From Acanthacorydalis orientalis (Eukaryota > Arthropoda > Insecta > Megaloptera > Corydalidae), in contig CM068320.1 of assembly GCA_034766995.1 (NCBI GenBank), forward strand, positions 11,799,187 through 11,863,186: a DNA stretch of 64,000 bases, given 5' to 3'. A program made the translations under genes and the position numbers. A model generated the notes under the pieces. The model saw nothing but the letters and a program-made list of their open reading frames with translations. It did not search any database and had not been told where the DNA came from. Positions 52,007-63,793 of this stretch are shown one piece after another. Position 1 is the stretch's first letter; the number at the start of each line of letters is the position of its first letter.

Positions 52007-55000
52007 ATGTTTTGGAAGACTGTATTGTTGATAAATTGTATTAAGATTTTACTTATTCCAGTCTAGTATGTAAAAGTATATCTGAATAATTTTATAACAT
52101 TGAAGTATTTTGTCATCAGTTTGTAAAATATACTTCATTCATTACTTGTGTTTTAGTCATTCCACTGATTTCGAAGTGCACCGTAATTGGTTAGCAATTA
52201 CACATTCTCTTCCTTTAAAAGAATGGTATTATGAAAGTACTTCAATATGGACATTTGATTATCCACCATTGTTTGCATGGATGGAGTTTGGTTTATCATA
52301 TTTGGCCCAATATTTTGACATCAATATGTTAAATATAAAGAATTTAGAGTACAACTCTGAAAGAACCATATTATTTCAACGTCTCTCTGTAATAATAAGT
52401 GACATTGTTTTAATTTTTAGTTGTAGAAAGTAAGTTTTCATGAAAAATTAGTTTTTCAAAAAGATAAACTTTTCATTTTTTCAGATTATGTACAAATATA
52501 TCCAAAGATCTTAATCGTCAACAAACTTTCATAATACTTCTTCTTTGTAATGTAGGTTTATTAATGGTTGATCATATACATTTTCAGTACAATGGAATAT
52601 TATTTGGTATATTACTATTATCAATTTCATATATTATACAGGTATTACACTATTCTTCTTTTAGTTATTTTGAAATTGTACTCATAAAATTATTTTATTT
52701 TAGAATAAACCTCTCAAAGGAGCATTCTTATTTTGTATTTTATTAAATATGAAACATATTTTTATATACATGGGACCAGCCTACTTTATTTATTTGTTAC
52801 GCCATTATTGTTTTCCTAGTTCAAATGAAAAACTTGGTTTTCATTGGAGAACGTTTTCATTTTCAAGTTTTTTAAAATTGTCTTTTATTGTTTTATTAGT
52901 ATTTTCTCTTACATATTTACCATTTTATGAACATATACCACAAGTAAGTATGAATACATTCATACATAATTATTTTATATTGTACAATATTTATACTTTT
53001 TTTTCATACATATTTTGTCATTTAATTATAAATAAACATTAGATATTATCGAGACTATTCCCATTCAAAAGAGGCTTATGTCATGCATATTGGGCACCAA
53101 ACATCTGGGCTATTTATAATGTTATTGATAAAGTAACTCTTTTACTTGGTAAGTTTTATATAGATATATATATTTTCAAAATAATTACACTAAATCAAAT
53201 TGGCAACAATAATGATGTAAAAACAATATGAAATTAATATAAATTTCTGACATTTTATTCTAAGGTAAAAAATTTGGATTTCAATTTGACCAATATGTAG
53301 CAAGTATGACTGGAGGTCTAGTAGGTGAATTTCCACACATTGTATTGCCTTCAGTTCAACCTATTGTAACTTTGTGTTGTACAGTTATTTTGTTAATACC
53401 AGTCATGATAAGTGTATGGTGTTCAACAAAGGAAACAAAAATTAAATCTTTTATTAAAAGTATAATATTGAGTGCTGCTGTTAGTTTCTTATGTGGATGG
53501 CATGTACATGAAAAAGCAATTTTAATGGTGATCATACCGCTAAGGTAATTTTAAGTTATTAGTGTATTATTATTATTTATTAATAAAAGTGATAAATAAT
53601 AAAGATTCAATAGTGATGTTGACAGAAATAGAAAAATTTTAATATTTTTTATATATTAAATTTTAATAAAACTCATTAAAGTTTTTATTTTTTAAATTAA
53701 TGTTTGTTTTATCTTTTGATGTAATAACTCTGCATATAACAGGTATTATATTGTCTGATATGACTAAAAGTTCCATAATTTTTGCTAAAAAAGTTCCATT
53801 ATTTTTTAATCAATTTACATATTTTTTATAATTAATTTCCTTCTTTTGAAAAACTTATAAATATTATCTGTATAGAAACTTTCTTGTAAAAAATTATCTG
53901 ACTGTTATGTTGATGTACTTAAGTGTACTTATTATTAAAAAAATCTAAAGAAACCTGAATAAATGATAGATGATAGAAAAAAATTTAGAATAGTATGAAG
54001 ATGAGATTTCTTAGTCAAATTAAGATAATTTTTGTATTCATTGTTACATGTAATTAAGTTTTAATATGGTGAACAAATTCATTTTGATGGCTAGGTAGTA
54101 GGTAATGTTTGTTGATGGTTACCTTCAAAATTATCGTTTTATTTTCAAGAGCAAATCATTATTAATGATTTCATAAAGTTATAGGAATTCATAATTTATA
54201 AGTCCAGTAATAACAAAGATAATTTGTTGACAGTTTCAATGAGACAAAATAGATTGTCGCATGGTTCATTGTATTTTTCTTAGAAAAATGATGTGATATA
54301 TAAATATTGATTTTTGAGATGAAACCAATTCACATTTTTTGTAAATTAGAGTATTTTTTTAGTGAATAGTATTTATTTCTGTATTTGCATATTTGAAGTT
54401 GTTAAACATATTGATGAAACATTATAAAATATTAATTCATAAAGGTAGTTATAAAAATGATAAATAAAAGAAGATTCTATACAAACAAGACATAGCAGCA
54501 AAAGAATACATATCATATAAAATGGTACTTGAAAAATGGCAGAAATTTGGGTTATAACTGATAATTTAACAATTTAAAAATCATAAAATGAATGTTCAAA
54601 AATAGAGCAATTCAGTTTTTTTTGTAATCAAGTTTAATTATTTATAAATCATATGTGTTTGAAAAAAAACCAACTATTAAATTAAAAAAATATCTGTTCG
54701 ATTGAACTCATGTATATTAAAGTAGTATATTTAAAAACGTTAATTAAATAATACTTTAATTTGAATCATAATTTGTAACATATAGTCTTTATTAATTAAG
54801 CTTTTACATCCCATTCTTTATTTCATTTTTTTTAAAAAAACTAAATTACTAATATGCCGTATTATCAAAACCTACTTGTATTCATATTTCAATTAAATTC
54901 ATATTTTATTGTAATATTTTATATATATATATATATATTGATATAGTTATTTGTAAAAGTTATTTTGTTTTAGCATTTTGGCAGTGACTGAAAAAGAAAG

Positions 55001-55370
55001 TGCTTCATATTTTTTGATACTTACAACAGTTGGGCATTATTCTCTTTTTCCGTTACTTTATCCCGTGTATGTATTACCGATAAAATTATTACTGTATGCA
55101 ATTTATACTATATCTTCATTTGTGCTGCTTTCTCAAATTTCGTCTGTGAGAAGAAAAAGTTATTGTCTGCCTTTATTGAATTTGCTGGAGACAATGTATA
55201 TTTTATTTTTAATTCCTTTGTTTATGTTTACAAATGTTAGTTATAATATTATTGGTTTTGACAAAAAATTGCCCTTTTTACCTCTTATGTTAACATCAGT
55301 ATACTGTGCTATTGGTGTTGTATATTCTTCTGTTTGCTATTACATATATTTTATAAAAAAAGCTTTATAA
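52007..55370 (+). CDS. ALG8: ALG8 alpha-1,3-glucosyltransferase, seven exons
   Basis: ALG8 adds the second glucose to the dolichol-linked N-glycan precursor (Glc1Man9GlcNAc2 acceptor, dolichyl-phosphate glucose donor) in the ER membrane. Exons, with matching phases: 52007-52065, 52157-52429, 52485-52641, 52704-52943, 53043-53148, 53301-53544 (or from 53266, see below) and 54974-55370. Exon 1 ([19 protein letters not shown]) was found from the GTATGT donor and the Tyr codon split over intron 1. Family motifs: [15 protein letters not shown] (first luminal loop with the conserved acidic residues), [71 protein letters not shown] and [12 protein letters not shown]. As annotated it has 491 residues; the human protein has 526. 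At the start of exon 6 about 13 expected residues (KKFG...QFDQYV) are readable only with one extra base. Either the acceptor at 53299-53300 is used, or the gene or assembly has lost one base. Confidence 0.92.
53545..54973 (+). other. ALG8 intron 6, 1.4 kb
   Basis: It begins GTAATT and ends TTTTGTTTTAG. It is the only long intron of the gene; the others are 50-155 bp. The content is AT-rich with a short (AT)n at 54920-54940 just before the acceptor. No transposon ends were recognised. Confidence 0.8.
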
Positions 55371-55853
55371 CACATGTTAAAAATGAAAATAAAATTTACT
55401 TAAGAAAGTAGTATTTTATTTGTATTATTTTTTTACATATTATTTAAATTCTAATGCCTTGACTATAATAAAAAAATAAAATTATTACGTTTGAGTATTG
55501 TATGAAATATCTCTTTATTTCACATAAATACATTAATAAAATATTATTCAGACATATTTATAGTTGGATTCCTTATTTTCGAAACAGAATTAAACTTAAG
55601 TAATAAATTTGTATTATTTTATAAATAACCAATTTAAATTTGATTATTATAAATTTGAGATCACTATAATTTCATTTATGCTTTGATATTTTTATTAATA
55701 TTCATTCATAGTCATTTTTTATTTACATTATTTATTTATAATTCTGTGCAAATCTGAAATTTGTGTAAATCATTTCAGTTTAATAGTTAATCTGTTACAT
55801 TTTCAAAGGTTTTTTTTCAAAAAAAAAAGTTTACTAAATTTTATATACATATA
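55371..55853. other. Convergent 3' spacer between ALG8 and the second LRR gene
   Basis: The two stop codons face each other 483 bp apart. The interval should hold both 3' UTRs; one polyadenylation signal for ALG8 is listed separately. For the minus-strand gene, TTTATT motifs (AATAAA on the minus strand) occur around 55730-55760. Confidence 0.6.
55388..55393 (+). terminator. Polyadenylation signal of ALG8
   Basis: AATAAA lies 18 bases after the ALG8 stop codon. In such AT-rich DNA the hexamer is frequent, so position is the main support. Confidence 0.5.
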
Positions 55854-57080
55854 TTATAATAATTCATGATATTCAGTCATATTTGGTCTGGTTGTTGAAG
55901 TTCCTATGTATTTTGCATATTTTGTAGAACACCATTTCTCACATCGATAATAGAAATTGTATTTAACCGAAAGGAATCCACAAACAATAGCATTTAATAT
56001 AATAGTAATAAATAATATAATTTTTACTCCATTGCTGGTTTCTAAAGATGTTTCTATTCTAACTGTTGTAAATGAAGGAGCAGTTGTACTTGAAATTAAT
56101 TTACAATAATTTATTATTACTCTGATGTGAAACTTTTCTAATTCATTTTTGATGTATTTGATTGTACTACAATCCATAGAAATATTTTTGATACTCAGTA
56201 TCTTTAATCTTGGAAAGTAATGTATAATGGAGTTTACTTCAATAATATTTACATTATTTTGATCTAATGTCAGGGTATCTAAATTGGATAAAATGATACC
56301 ATTACTTCCATTAATTTTTGTGATTAAATTATTTGTCAGATCAATATAAGCTAACTGAGGTGTATCAGGAAAGTCATCAACATTAAACACCACCAATTTA
56401 TTATATGACATTGTTAATTTTCTTAAATAAAATAGTTTTTGAAAAACACCAAAACCAATGTTAGTTATATCATTATAGTCTAATAGTAATATTTTCAATT
56501 TTGGCATAAAAGCAAACATTTGATAGTTGCTTAAATGAATAAAGTTATGACTTAAATCAAGTTGGTGTATATTACGTAAATTATTGAAAGTATATTTTTC
56601 TAAATAACTTAGATGGTTATCTTGTAATATTAATTTATCTAAGGAAATTAAGTCCACAAAAGAGAAACTTTCGATAAAATTTATTCGGTTACTTCTTAAG
56701 TCAAGTACTTTTAAAAAATGTAGTTTAGCAAAGTCCTCTTTTTCAATTTTTGTTATTAAATTATTATTTAAGTATAAGTATTCTAGACATTTAGCAATGT
56801 ATAAAAATGTATTATTTTGTATTATTCGAATGAAATTATCCGACAAATCTAAATAATTTAAGACATTTGTACGATTTAATATAGAAGAGTTAATTATTGA
56901 TGGCATATTTTCATCAAATATTTTCACTGCATTTTCTTTCGATGTGTTAAATGTATCAATTGTTTCACTAGGAACGTTACTATATCGTTTTGGATAATGA
57001 CTGAAACATCTTGATGACTCGGAAAATGTTCTGTGAATTATTATATACAAAATTATAAGTTGAAGTGTTTTCTGAAACAT
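55854..57080 (-). CDS. Leucine-rich-repeat single-pass membrane protein (paralogue)
   Basis: I start at the ATG at 57080, because MFQKTLQLIILYIIIHRTFS is a good signal peptide and the frame further upstream opens only with TTG. The 408-residue product has about ten leucine-rich repeats (LNYLDLSDNFIRII, LEYLYLNNNLITKI, LKVLDLRSNRINFI, IHQLDLSHNFIHL, LAYIDLTNNLITKI and others). A C-terminal capping region with Cys pairs (MDCSTIKYI and NYCKLI) follows. A transmembrane helix (about residues 354-372) leads to a 36-residue tail ending EYHELL. The gene is convergent with ALG8 and parallel to its paralogue at 49587. The pair share exon structure, topology and the motif after the signal peptide, so a local duplication that spans ALG8 is likely. 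No TIR or kinase domain is present; function is unknown. Confidence 0.88.
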   Translation of the reverse strand: MFQKTLQLIILYIIIHRTFSESSRCFSHYPKRYSNVPSETIDTFNTSKENAVKIFDENMPSIINSSILNRTNVLNYLDLSDNFIRIIQNNTFLYIAKCLEYLYLNNNLITKIEKEDFAKLHFLKVLDLRSNRINFIESFSFVDLISLDKLILQDNHLSYLEKYTFNNLRNIHQLDLSHNFIHLSNYQMFAFMPKLKILLLDYNDITNIGFGVFQKLFYLRKLTMSYNKLVVFNVDDFPDTPQLAYIDLTNNLITKINGSNGIILSNLDTLTLDQNNVNIIEVNSIIHYFPRLKILSIKNISMDCSTIKYIKNELEKFHIRVIINYCKLISSTTAPSFTTVRIETSLETSNGVKIILFITIILNAIVCGFLSVKYNFYYRCEKWCSTKYAKYIGTSTTRPNMTEYHELL

Positions 57081-57505
57081 AGATTTAAATATTAAAAAAG
57101 TTAGTAAATTTACAAAAGGATTTACTATAAACAATAATTACCATTGTGATATATTAAGGGTGTTACATGTAAAAAATGGTTGCCATTTAATTTTATTTTA
57201 ATGGAATCATAAATTCAAAATGTTTTACTCCACTTGCTTTTAAATAAAACGCATGTTTACCTAAAAATAAATAATTTTAAAAATACACATACATATATTC
57301 AGTGAAATATTGTAGTAAAAGGAATTAGTATAAATTACTTTAAATAGTTTCACTTGTTAAAGGAACAAATTTTGTAATTTATGAGATATACACTTCTTGA
57401 TATATTTTGGTATAAAGCATCACTTTTCAAATTTATGTTTGAAGTATGTAATCATATTGGGGAAAATATTAAATAATATTTAATGACCTTGCAAGTATTC
57501 CATTT

Positions 57506-57581
<76 letters not shown>

Positions 57582-58955
57582 TTTAATGGGGCTCTCTTAT
57601 GTGTATAGGAACATTTATATGATCAATATCATTAATTTTAATGATTATCATATGTATGCAATCTAGTTAATATTTTATTTACATATCAAAAATAATTGGA
57701 AAAACAATACATATTTAAAAAAAAATGTTTTAGATTTAATTGATAACAAATTTTAATATATTAAAAATTAAATCTATTTCTTTATATATACCTAACATAT
57801 TTAGTTGTACGCAGGTTGGTGAATCAGGCAATAATAATGTGTTTCAAACCTCACTAAAGTAATTTATTAAAATGTTGATTTTACTGTAACATTTTATTTT
57901 TAATATATATATATATACATATATATGTGTGTGTGTGTGTGTATGTAATTCAGATAATACAATTGCCATTTTAACCTGTTTATTAATAATAATAGTTTAT
58001 TATTTAAACACAGACATCAGATGAAGTATATATTAAAAATTTAATAAACATAAATATAAGTTATGAAACAATACTTTTCAGAAGGAATACTTCTTTTTAC
58101 TGATTGAAACAAGAATTTAATTAAAAAATTTTGTTATTTGTTCAATATTTTTCAATGTAATAGTAATAAAATTAAAGAAATGAAGAAAACAGAAAAGGAT
58201 GTTTCATCTAAGTATTATTTCGAATAAACTTATAGACGATTGATATTCATAAGTAAACATTAAATTGCCAATCTTTAATTTACAATAATTAGATCATATG
58301 GGAATGTCAGCATTTGGTGTTAAGTGAAACATTTATGCCTTTTTGAATTTATAGTCATCTTTAATTAAAATTTTGGGGTCATTAAAAAATATTGTATATA
58401 TTGCATTACACGTTTTACTTTAAACTGATGAGAGATAAACATATGTTAAATGATGAGTTTAAGAGGAAGGAAAATGAAGTTTCTTTAAAAAGTACTTTTA
58501 TATTAATTTAACAATAATGTTATCTGTACAGTGTGTCTTACTAATAAATTGAGTGAAACAGTATATTATACAAAATATATCTACATGCATATATCTACAT
58601 GCATATATGTATATATATATATACAAAATAAATAAAATTCGCATTACTCTAGAGTATGTATTATTGAATGAATGTTGTCAAATGTAATAATTTTACTGTG
58701 AATGTTATTAAATAAATATTTGCCTTATAAAATAAACGTTTTTTTTAAAGTTTAATCTAATTTTATATAGGGTAAAAGTAATCAGTTTTTGAATTTGAAA
58801 TAAAATGTAACTAAAAGTGGAAAAATCCAATAACAGATGTTATTAGTAATGAAAATAATACTAACAATTATGGAAAAGTATTAAGTATCTTCCTTATTTA
58901 ATTTCGAAGGAAAAATATGGCTTAAAAATAAAACACACACACGATTATATATGTT

Positions 58956-59021
<66 letters not shown>

Positions 59022-59027
59022 TACATA

Positions 59028-59058
<31 letters not shown>

Positions 59059-59139
59059 AGTTACTTCATGTAATTAAATTTAGTACATACCAGTTAAAAC
59101 ATTTATTCTTGTTCACAAATTTTTATGTATTGAAGTTTC
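57081..59139. other. AT-rich DNA upstream of the second LRR gene
   Basis: Contains (TA)n at 57508-57578, TA/GT at 57900-57945 and TA plus GT at 58958-59056. The first 150 bases may hold the 5' UTR of the LRR gene. No other gene is seen. Confidence 0.5.
57947..58065 (+). repeat. Dispersed 115-bp repeat, copy 1
   Basis: It starts AATTCAGATAATACAATTGC and includes TTAATAATAATAGTTTATTA and TATTAAAAATTTAATAAACA. It matches 61909-62025 in direct orientation with about 8-10 differences. A TA/GT microsatellite lies immediately upstream. Confidence 0.85.
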
Positions 59140-59340
59140 TTGTTATATAGTAATTTATTTATTTTTGTTAGTTGTCTATTAAATACATATTTTAATTTTA
59201 AACGGCACAAGAAGTCGCTTTGCTGTAAAGAGCAAGAAAATACAAATAGAAATGATCAACATGATATATGTTGTTCCATATCCCATTCAGGAATTCTGAT
59301 TATATTATTTATCACTAATCTTGTTTTGCTTTATGTTTAA
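59140..59340 (+). other. Possible small terminal exon
   Basis: An acceptor-like TTTTTGTTAG precedes a stretch that reads RHKKSLCCKEQENTNRNDQH, then two more Cys, then a hydrophobic segment (GILIILFITNLVLLYV) and a stop, with AATAAA a few bases after the stop. It could be the last exon of an unrecognised gene encoding a membrane-anchored tail, or chance. No upstream exon was found. Low confidence. Confidence 0.2.
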
Positions 59341-59528
59341 GTAAATAAATTTAAAGACATACAATACAGAAAATCACAAGGGATTTATTACTAGTTTACA
59401 TGTATTAAGAAATCATAACATCTTTTGCTACATACTTATGCTTTTTCTTATGAATATTTTTTCTCTTTTATCTTTGCATGTAATTGTTATGTTTTTAGCT
59501 ATGCTGATGTTCTGTCTATTTTTCATTT

Positions 59529-59584
<56 letters not shown>

Positions 59585-60590
59585 GTATGTATTTATTTAA
59601 CTTTTGAAACAAAAAAATGACTGAGAGTTAAGAAATCTAAAAGACAAAAAACAATAAACATATGAGATCCGGATATTAAGAAATATATTTAAAATAAAAG
59701 TTGAACAAAGTGGATTGTATAAAGTTTGATGAAATTAGAAAAAGAAATATCAAACATTTAACAATTGAGTTTGAAAAAGGAACAAAACGTCATATTCTTT
59801 ATAATTATAAGACATTACGACAACTTATATAGAAACTTATTGACAAATTGCATTTTGTTTATTATAAATTATAAAAAAAAAATATAATTTAGTTTTTTAT
59901 TCATATAATGGTACAGTTTATTCTTATTGATTATGAATATAAAGTATTGCCTTATCCTTTCACTATTCTTTACATTTTATATCTTTAGTTCAGGGACAAA
60001 GTATAATATTCAAGACTGTAGATGCGTTTTTGTAAAATAAAACATTGAAAAGTTTTAAAGGCAATATATTTAGTTGTTGACACATTTGAAATAAAAAATT
60101 AGAAAAATAATTTTTGAATAATTGAATCCCAGCAAATTAAATTAATGTTAGAAAAAGATAGTATTCAAATAATTTAAAATTTTAATATTTAAAAATCGTT
60201 TCATATGAGGTGAGTGCATACATGAAAAAATTTTCAACAAATCTGTTAATAAAATTTACGATATTGACTATTGACATAGTTTACAATATACCCGTTATTT
60301 CATATAAATATGTACTAACGCAAGTTTATACTAACAGTGAATCATACATTTGAATAAATCAATAAATAAGCGATAAACGTTAAATAGCAAAGTATTTGTA
60401 TAATCTTTAAACTTTGTAATCTCTGTTATTATTATAAAAGTCTTTGTAAACTCAATTCATTACAAAATTTCCAAGATTTTGTATCGGTAGTAATGAAAAA
60501 TTGCAAAAAGAAATAGAGAAACGTTTTAATTATTTATAATTAGAAATATTTTTAAAAATGCGTATTTAGTCATAATACAATTGTATATGG
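59341..60590. other. AT-rich intergenic DNA
   Basis: No gene recognised. One (AT)n tract at 59530-59582. Confidence 0.5.
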
Positions 60591-61100
60591 ATACTGTAGC
60601 CAAATTCTCTTTTTTGCACTTTCTCGTTTCTCCCTATCTTTCTTGGTCCACCTCTTCCATCCATCTCTGCTACTGGTCAATTTCTTCATCTTCTGCATGG
60701 TGCATCCTCGCCGTCTTCCAAACTACTTTATGTATCCCTTGTACATAGTTCTTCGTCTCCCTCTTCCTTTTTTTTTCTTGGGACCTTGCTTCTAAACATT
60801 TTCTCACTTTACTTTCCTTATTTGATTTGCATGTATGTCCATACCACTTCAACTGTCTTCTCCAGAAATTCTTTCATGGCCCGTACCTCCAAGGTTTCCC
60901 TAATCCTCTCATTTCTTATGCAGTTTCTCCTTGTTTTCCCTGCTCATCTTCGCAAAAACTTCATTTCCTTTGCCATAATGCGTCTTGTGTGCTTATCGAG
61001 AGTCGTCTAGCTCTTTGGTTCATATAAGATTGTTTGGTATAAACACTGACTTATACACCCGCAACTTGACCTTCTTCGTTACCTCTTTCTTTAAACCAAG
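60591..61100 (-). mobile_element. Non-LTR retrotransposon reverse-transcriptase tail
   Basis: On the minus strand, broken pieces of the C-terminal region of a LINE-type polymerase can be read: KLRVYKSVFIPN, NERIRETLEVRAMKEFLEKT, then WYGHTCKSNKESKV and CLEARSQEKKRKRE. The order and the WYGH motif match the tail region downstream of the reverse transcriptase in many insect LINEs. Several frame changes show that it is dead. Plus-strand open frames at 60786-61242 are shadows. It is a different lineage from the RTE-like tail at 11907. Boundaries are approximate. Confidence 0.7.
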
Positions 61101-61855
61101 TTCAACTTCATATATGAATTATTTTCTTCACCTTATAAACCACATTTTTTTTCAAAAATGTTCAGCAAATCATTATCGATCATTTTTGATTGTTGTTTAT
61201 GCGCAATTCAATTTCATATTTTCCAGTACCTTGATTTTCTGAAGATGACATTGCCAGTAAAATACGCATAAGAAACAATAGAAACTGATAATCATTTATT
61301 GAACAATTTTGATCAGATCACGGTTTGTAAAGCGAAAAAAGAAATCATTTGTAGAATACATATTTAGAATAGAGCATAGTTTATTTCAAAGAAGATTAAT
61401 GCAAGTAAATATGTTTTTATGAACACGCAGATTTATAAACTTTATAAAAATCAAAAATATATACAAAGAGAACTGATAAGAGACAGATAATATATGATGT
61501 ACAAGAAATTTTATTTACAAAAAATTCGTTTTTTTTTCTTTGTGAAATCGATTCACAATGAAATGAAATTATATGAATTCATGAATATTTTGTCAATAGT
61601 TTTAAAAATAATGACGAACTTATCATATAGGATTAGAAAATGATTATATTATAATATGTTTTATAATAATAATTCATCTGAAAGAAATTATATTTTAATA
61701 AAAATAAGTATCTAATTATTAAGATATATTTTTTTTAAAAAAATTTAATATCAATTCATTGATATTTTCCAATCTAAAATATATCAATACTTTTGAAAGT
61801 AAACAAAGTCATAAATTACTATATTATTTGTCAGTAATCGATTTAAATCCGAAAG

Positions 61856-61908
<53 letters not shown>

Positions 61909-61911
<3 letters not shown>

Positions 61912-62025
61912 CAGGTAATACAATTGCCATTTTAACCTCTGTTTATTAATAATAATAGTTTATTATTTAAATACATACATCAAATGAAATATATATTAAA
62001 AATTTAATAAACATAAAGAAAGTTT
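61909..62025 (+). repeat. Dispersed 115-bp repeat, copy 2
   Basis: Direct repeat of 57947-58065. It starts AATTCAGGTAATACAATTGC. It is flanked by (AT)n on both sides (61857-61908 and from 62023), whereas copy 1 has a microsatellite only upstream. Confidence 0.85.
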
Positions 62026-62043
62026 ATATATATATATATATAC

Positions 62044-62099
<56 letters not shown>

Positions 62100-62118
62100 G
62101 TATATATATATGTATATA

Positions 62119-62172
<54 letters not shown>
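62023..62172. repeat. 150-bp (TA)n tract with TACA/TATG units
   Basis: TA runs broken by regularly spaced ACATATATA and GTATATATA units. It explains the minus-strand open frames at 61996-62276. Confidence 0.9.
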
Positions 62173-62177
<5 letters not shown>

Positions 62178-62307
62178 GAAAAATAGACAATTTATAATTA
62201 TTAGCTGATGAAGAATATAATTTAGCGATGAAATTATTTTGCTCACGATAATTTGAATATATAAAAATACTTTCACTTTTCCTTGTCTTAATAATAAAAA
62301 CTTTCAG

Positions 62308-62344
62308 TTCTCGTCACTTTGTCCGCAGGATAAAGTGATGAGAA
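62308..62344 (+). other. 17-bp stem hairpin
   Basis: TTCTCGTCACTTTGTCC, a GCA loop, then GGATAAAGTGATGAGAA. As plus-strand RNA all 17 positions pair, two of them as G-U; as DNA there are two mismatches. No associated gene is seen. Confidence 0.6.
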
Positions 62345-63437
62345 ATGTTTGCTTTGTCAGCTCATAGGTTTCAAGTTTAATTCATTAACTTTCGTTCTTA
62401 GGTATTTTTTATGTTCAAATATATTATACTGTAAAAACCAATAAACCGTGTTTTCTTTCTATGTTTCTTTCTGTTTTCGCATCAATTTTGACGGGTTATA
62501 CACTAGTTTTATTATAAAATGTTTAATCATTTTTGTTTTATATTTTTGTAAATTACCTAAACAATATCTAATTTGACTAATTTACTAATCTCTTAATTTT
62601 AAATTAATTTCGTATATATCAAGTGTTTATGTAATTTAAATAAGTAAATATACCATTTTTCTTGTATTATTAAATAGAATTTTTTCTTTTAATTTTACAA
62701 ATATATTGGATTTACTTTTAAAATAATTTATTTTTACTCAGAATTTAATTTAATTAATGTTAATTAAATTGATAAAATGCATTATGTATTAAGTGGTCTT
62801 CTTAAATTGAAATGCAATACTCAACGTTTTTATCTCTAAAATAAAATAACAAGAGAAACAAGTCCGATAATAATTTAAATAACTAATCTTGTTTATGGAA
62901 GCAAACATTATTTATTAACTAGATTATTATATCATTCGTGTATAAGCTCATACGAGTTGTTCACTTTATTCAAATTTAATTCAGTGAAGCAAGAATGTCA
63001 TTAAAAACTTGTTCAAACATGAGATAAAATCAACGTTGTAAATAAAATAAATCGTAGGGATGAAAAATACTGTGAACGTTTGTTCAGTTGAATGATTTAC
63101 AGTTCAAATAAAAAAAGCATACTAAATACACATTTTTATTCACATGGCTCGATAAAACTCGAGCAATAAATTAATGATAGGATTTATTCAGCAAACTTGC
63201 GATTAGTAGTGTCATCCTTTTTCGTATAGGATGTCGTTCGACAAGATACGTCACTTTCTCTTCTCGGTAATACACTCGGATGGTAAACAAGATTAAATGA
63301 GGGTGATATAACCGGGTTTTTAATCAATCAGATGTATGTCACAAGCTGTCTATCCTTTATTCAGCGAATTTGTTAATTGAAATAAAACTTCGGATTATTG
63401 GCTTTTTTAACTAAAATTTGCAACTACTGTAAAAATA

Positions 63438-63442
<5 letters not shown>

Positions 63443-63520
<78 letters not shown>
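63443..63520. repeat. (CT)n(AT)n compound microsatellite
   Basis: About 32 bp of CT repeats followed directly by about 46 bp of TA repeats, as at 25511-25626. Confidence 0.9.
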
Positions 63521-63526
<6 letters not shown>

Positions 63527-63666
63527 TAATAACGTTGAAAAAGTCATGTTGAAATAAACTATAAAATTCAACTTTTTTTCACACATTTGAAAAATAATAA
63601 AGAATTTTAAACATGATATTTCCTAATTAAGTATATTAAACGTGACATTTTTTTTAGTTATATATG

Positions 63667-63727
<61 letters not shown>

Positions 63728-63793
63728 ATTTTTTACTTGTGGTTTTTGTAATCAAATTTCGCCGCATTTATTTTTTAAAAATATAAGTTGAAG

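Larger units (their letters stand above)
61101..63793. other. AT-rich intergenic DNA
   Basis: Contains (AT)n at 61857-61908, 62023-62172, 63443-63520 and 63672-63722, a repeat copy and a short hairpin listed separately. A less AT-rich patch at about 63180-63360 (with GGATGTCGTTCGACAAGATA) has no recognisable motif. Confidence 0.5.

Noticed and set aside
49587..57080. LRR proteins as Toll receptors
   Set aside because: Both have cytoplasmic tails of about 30-36 residues and no TIR domain.
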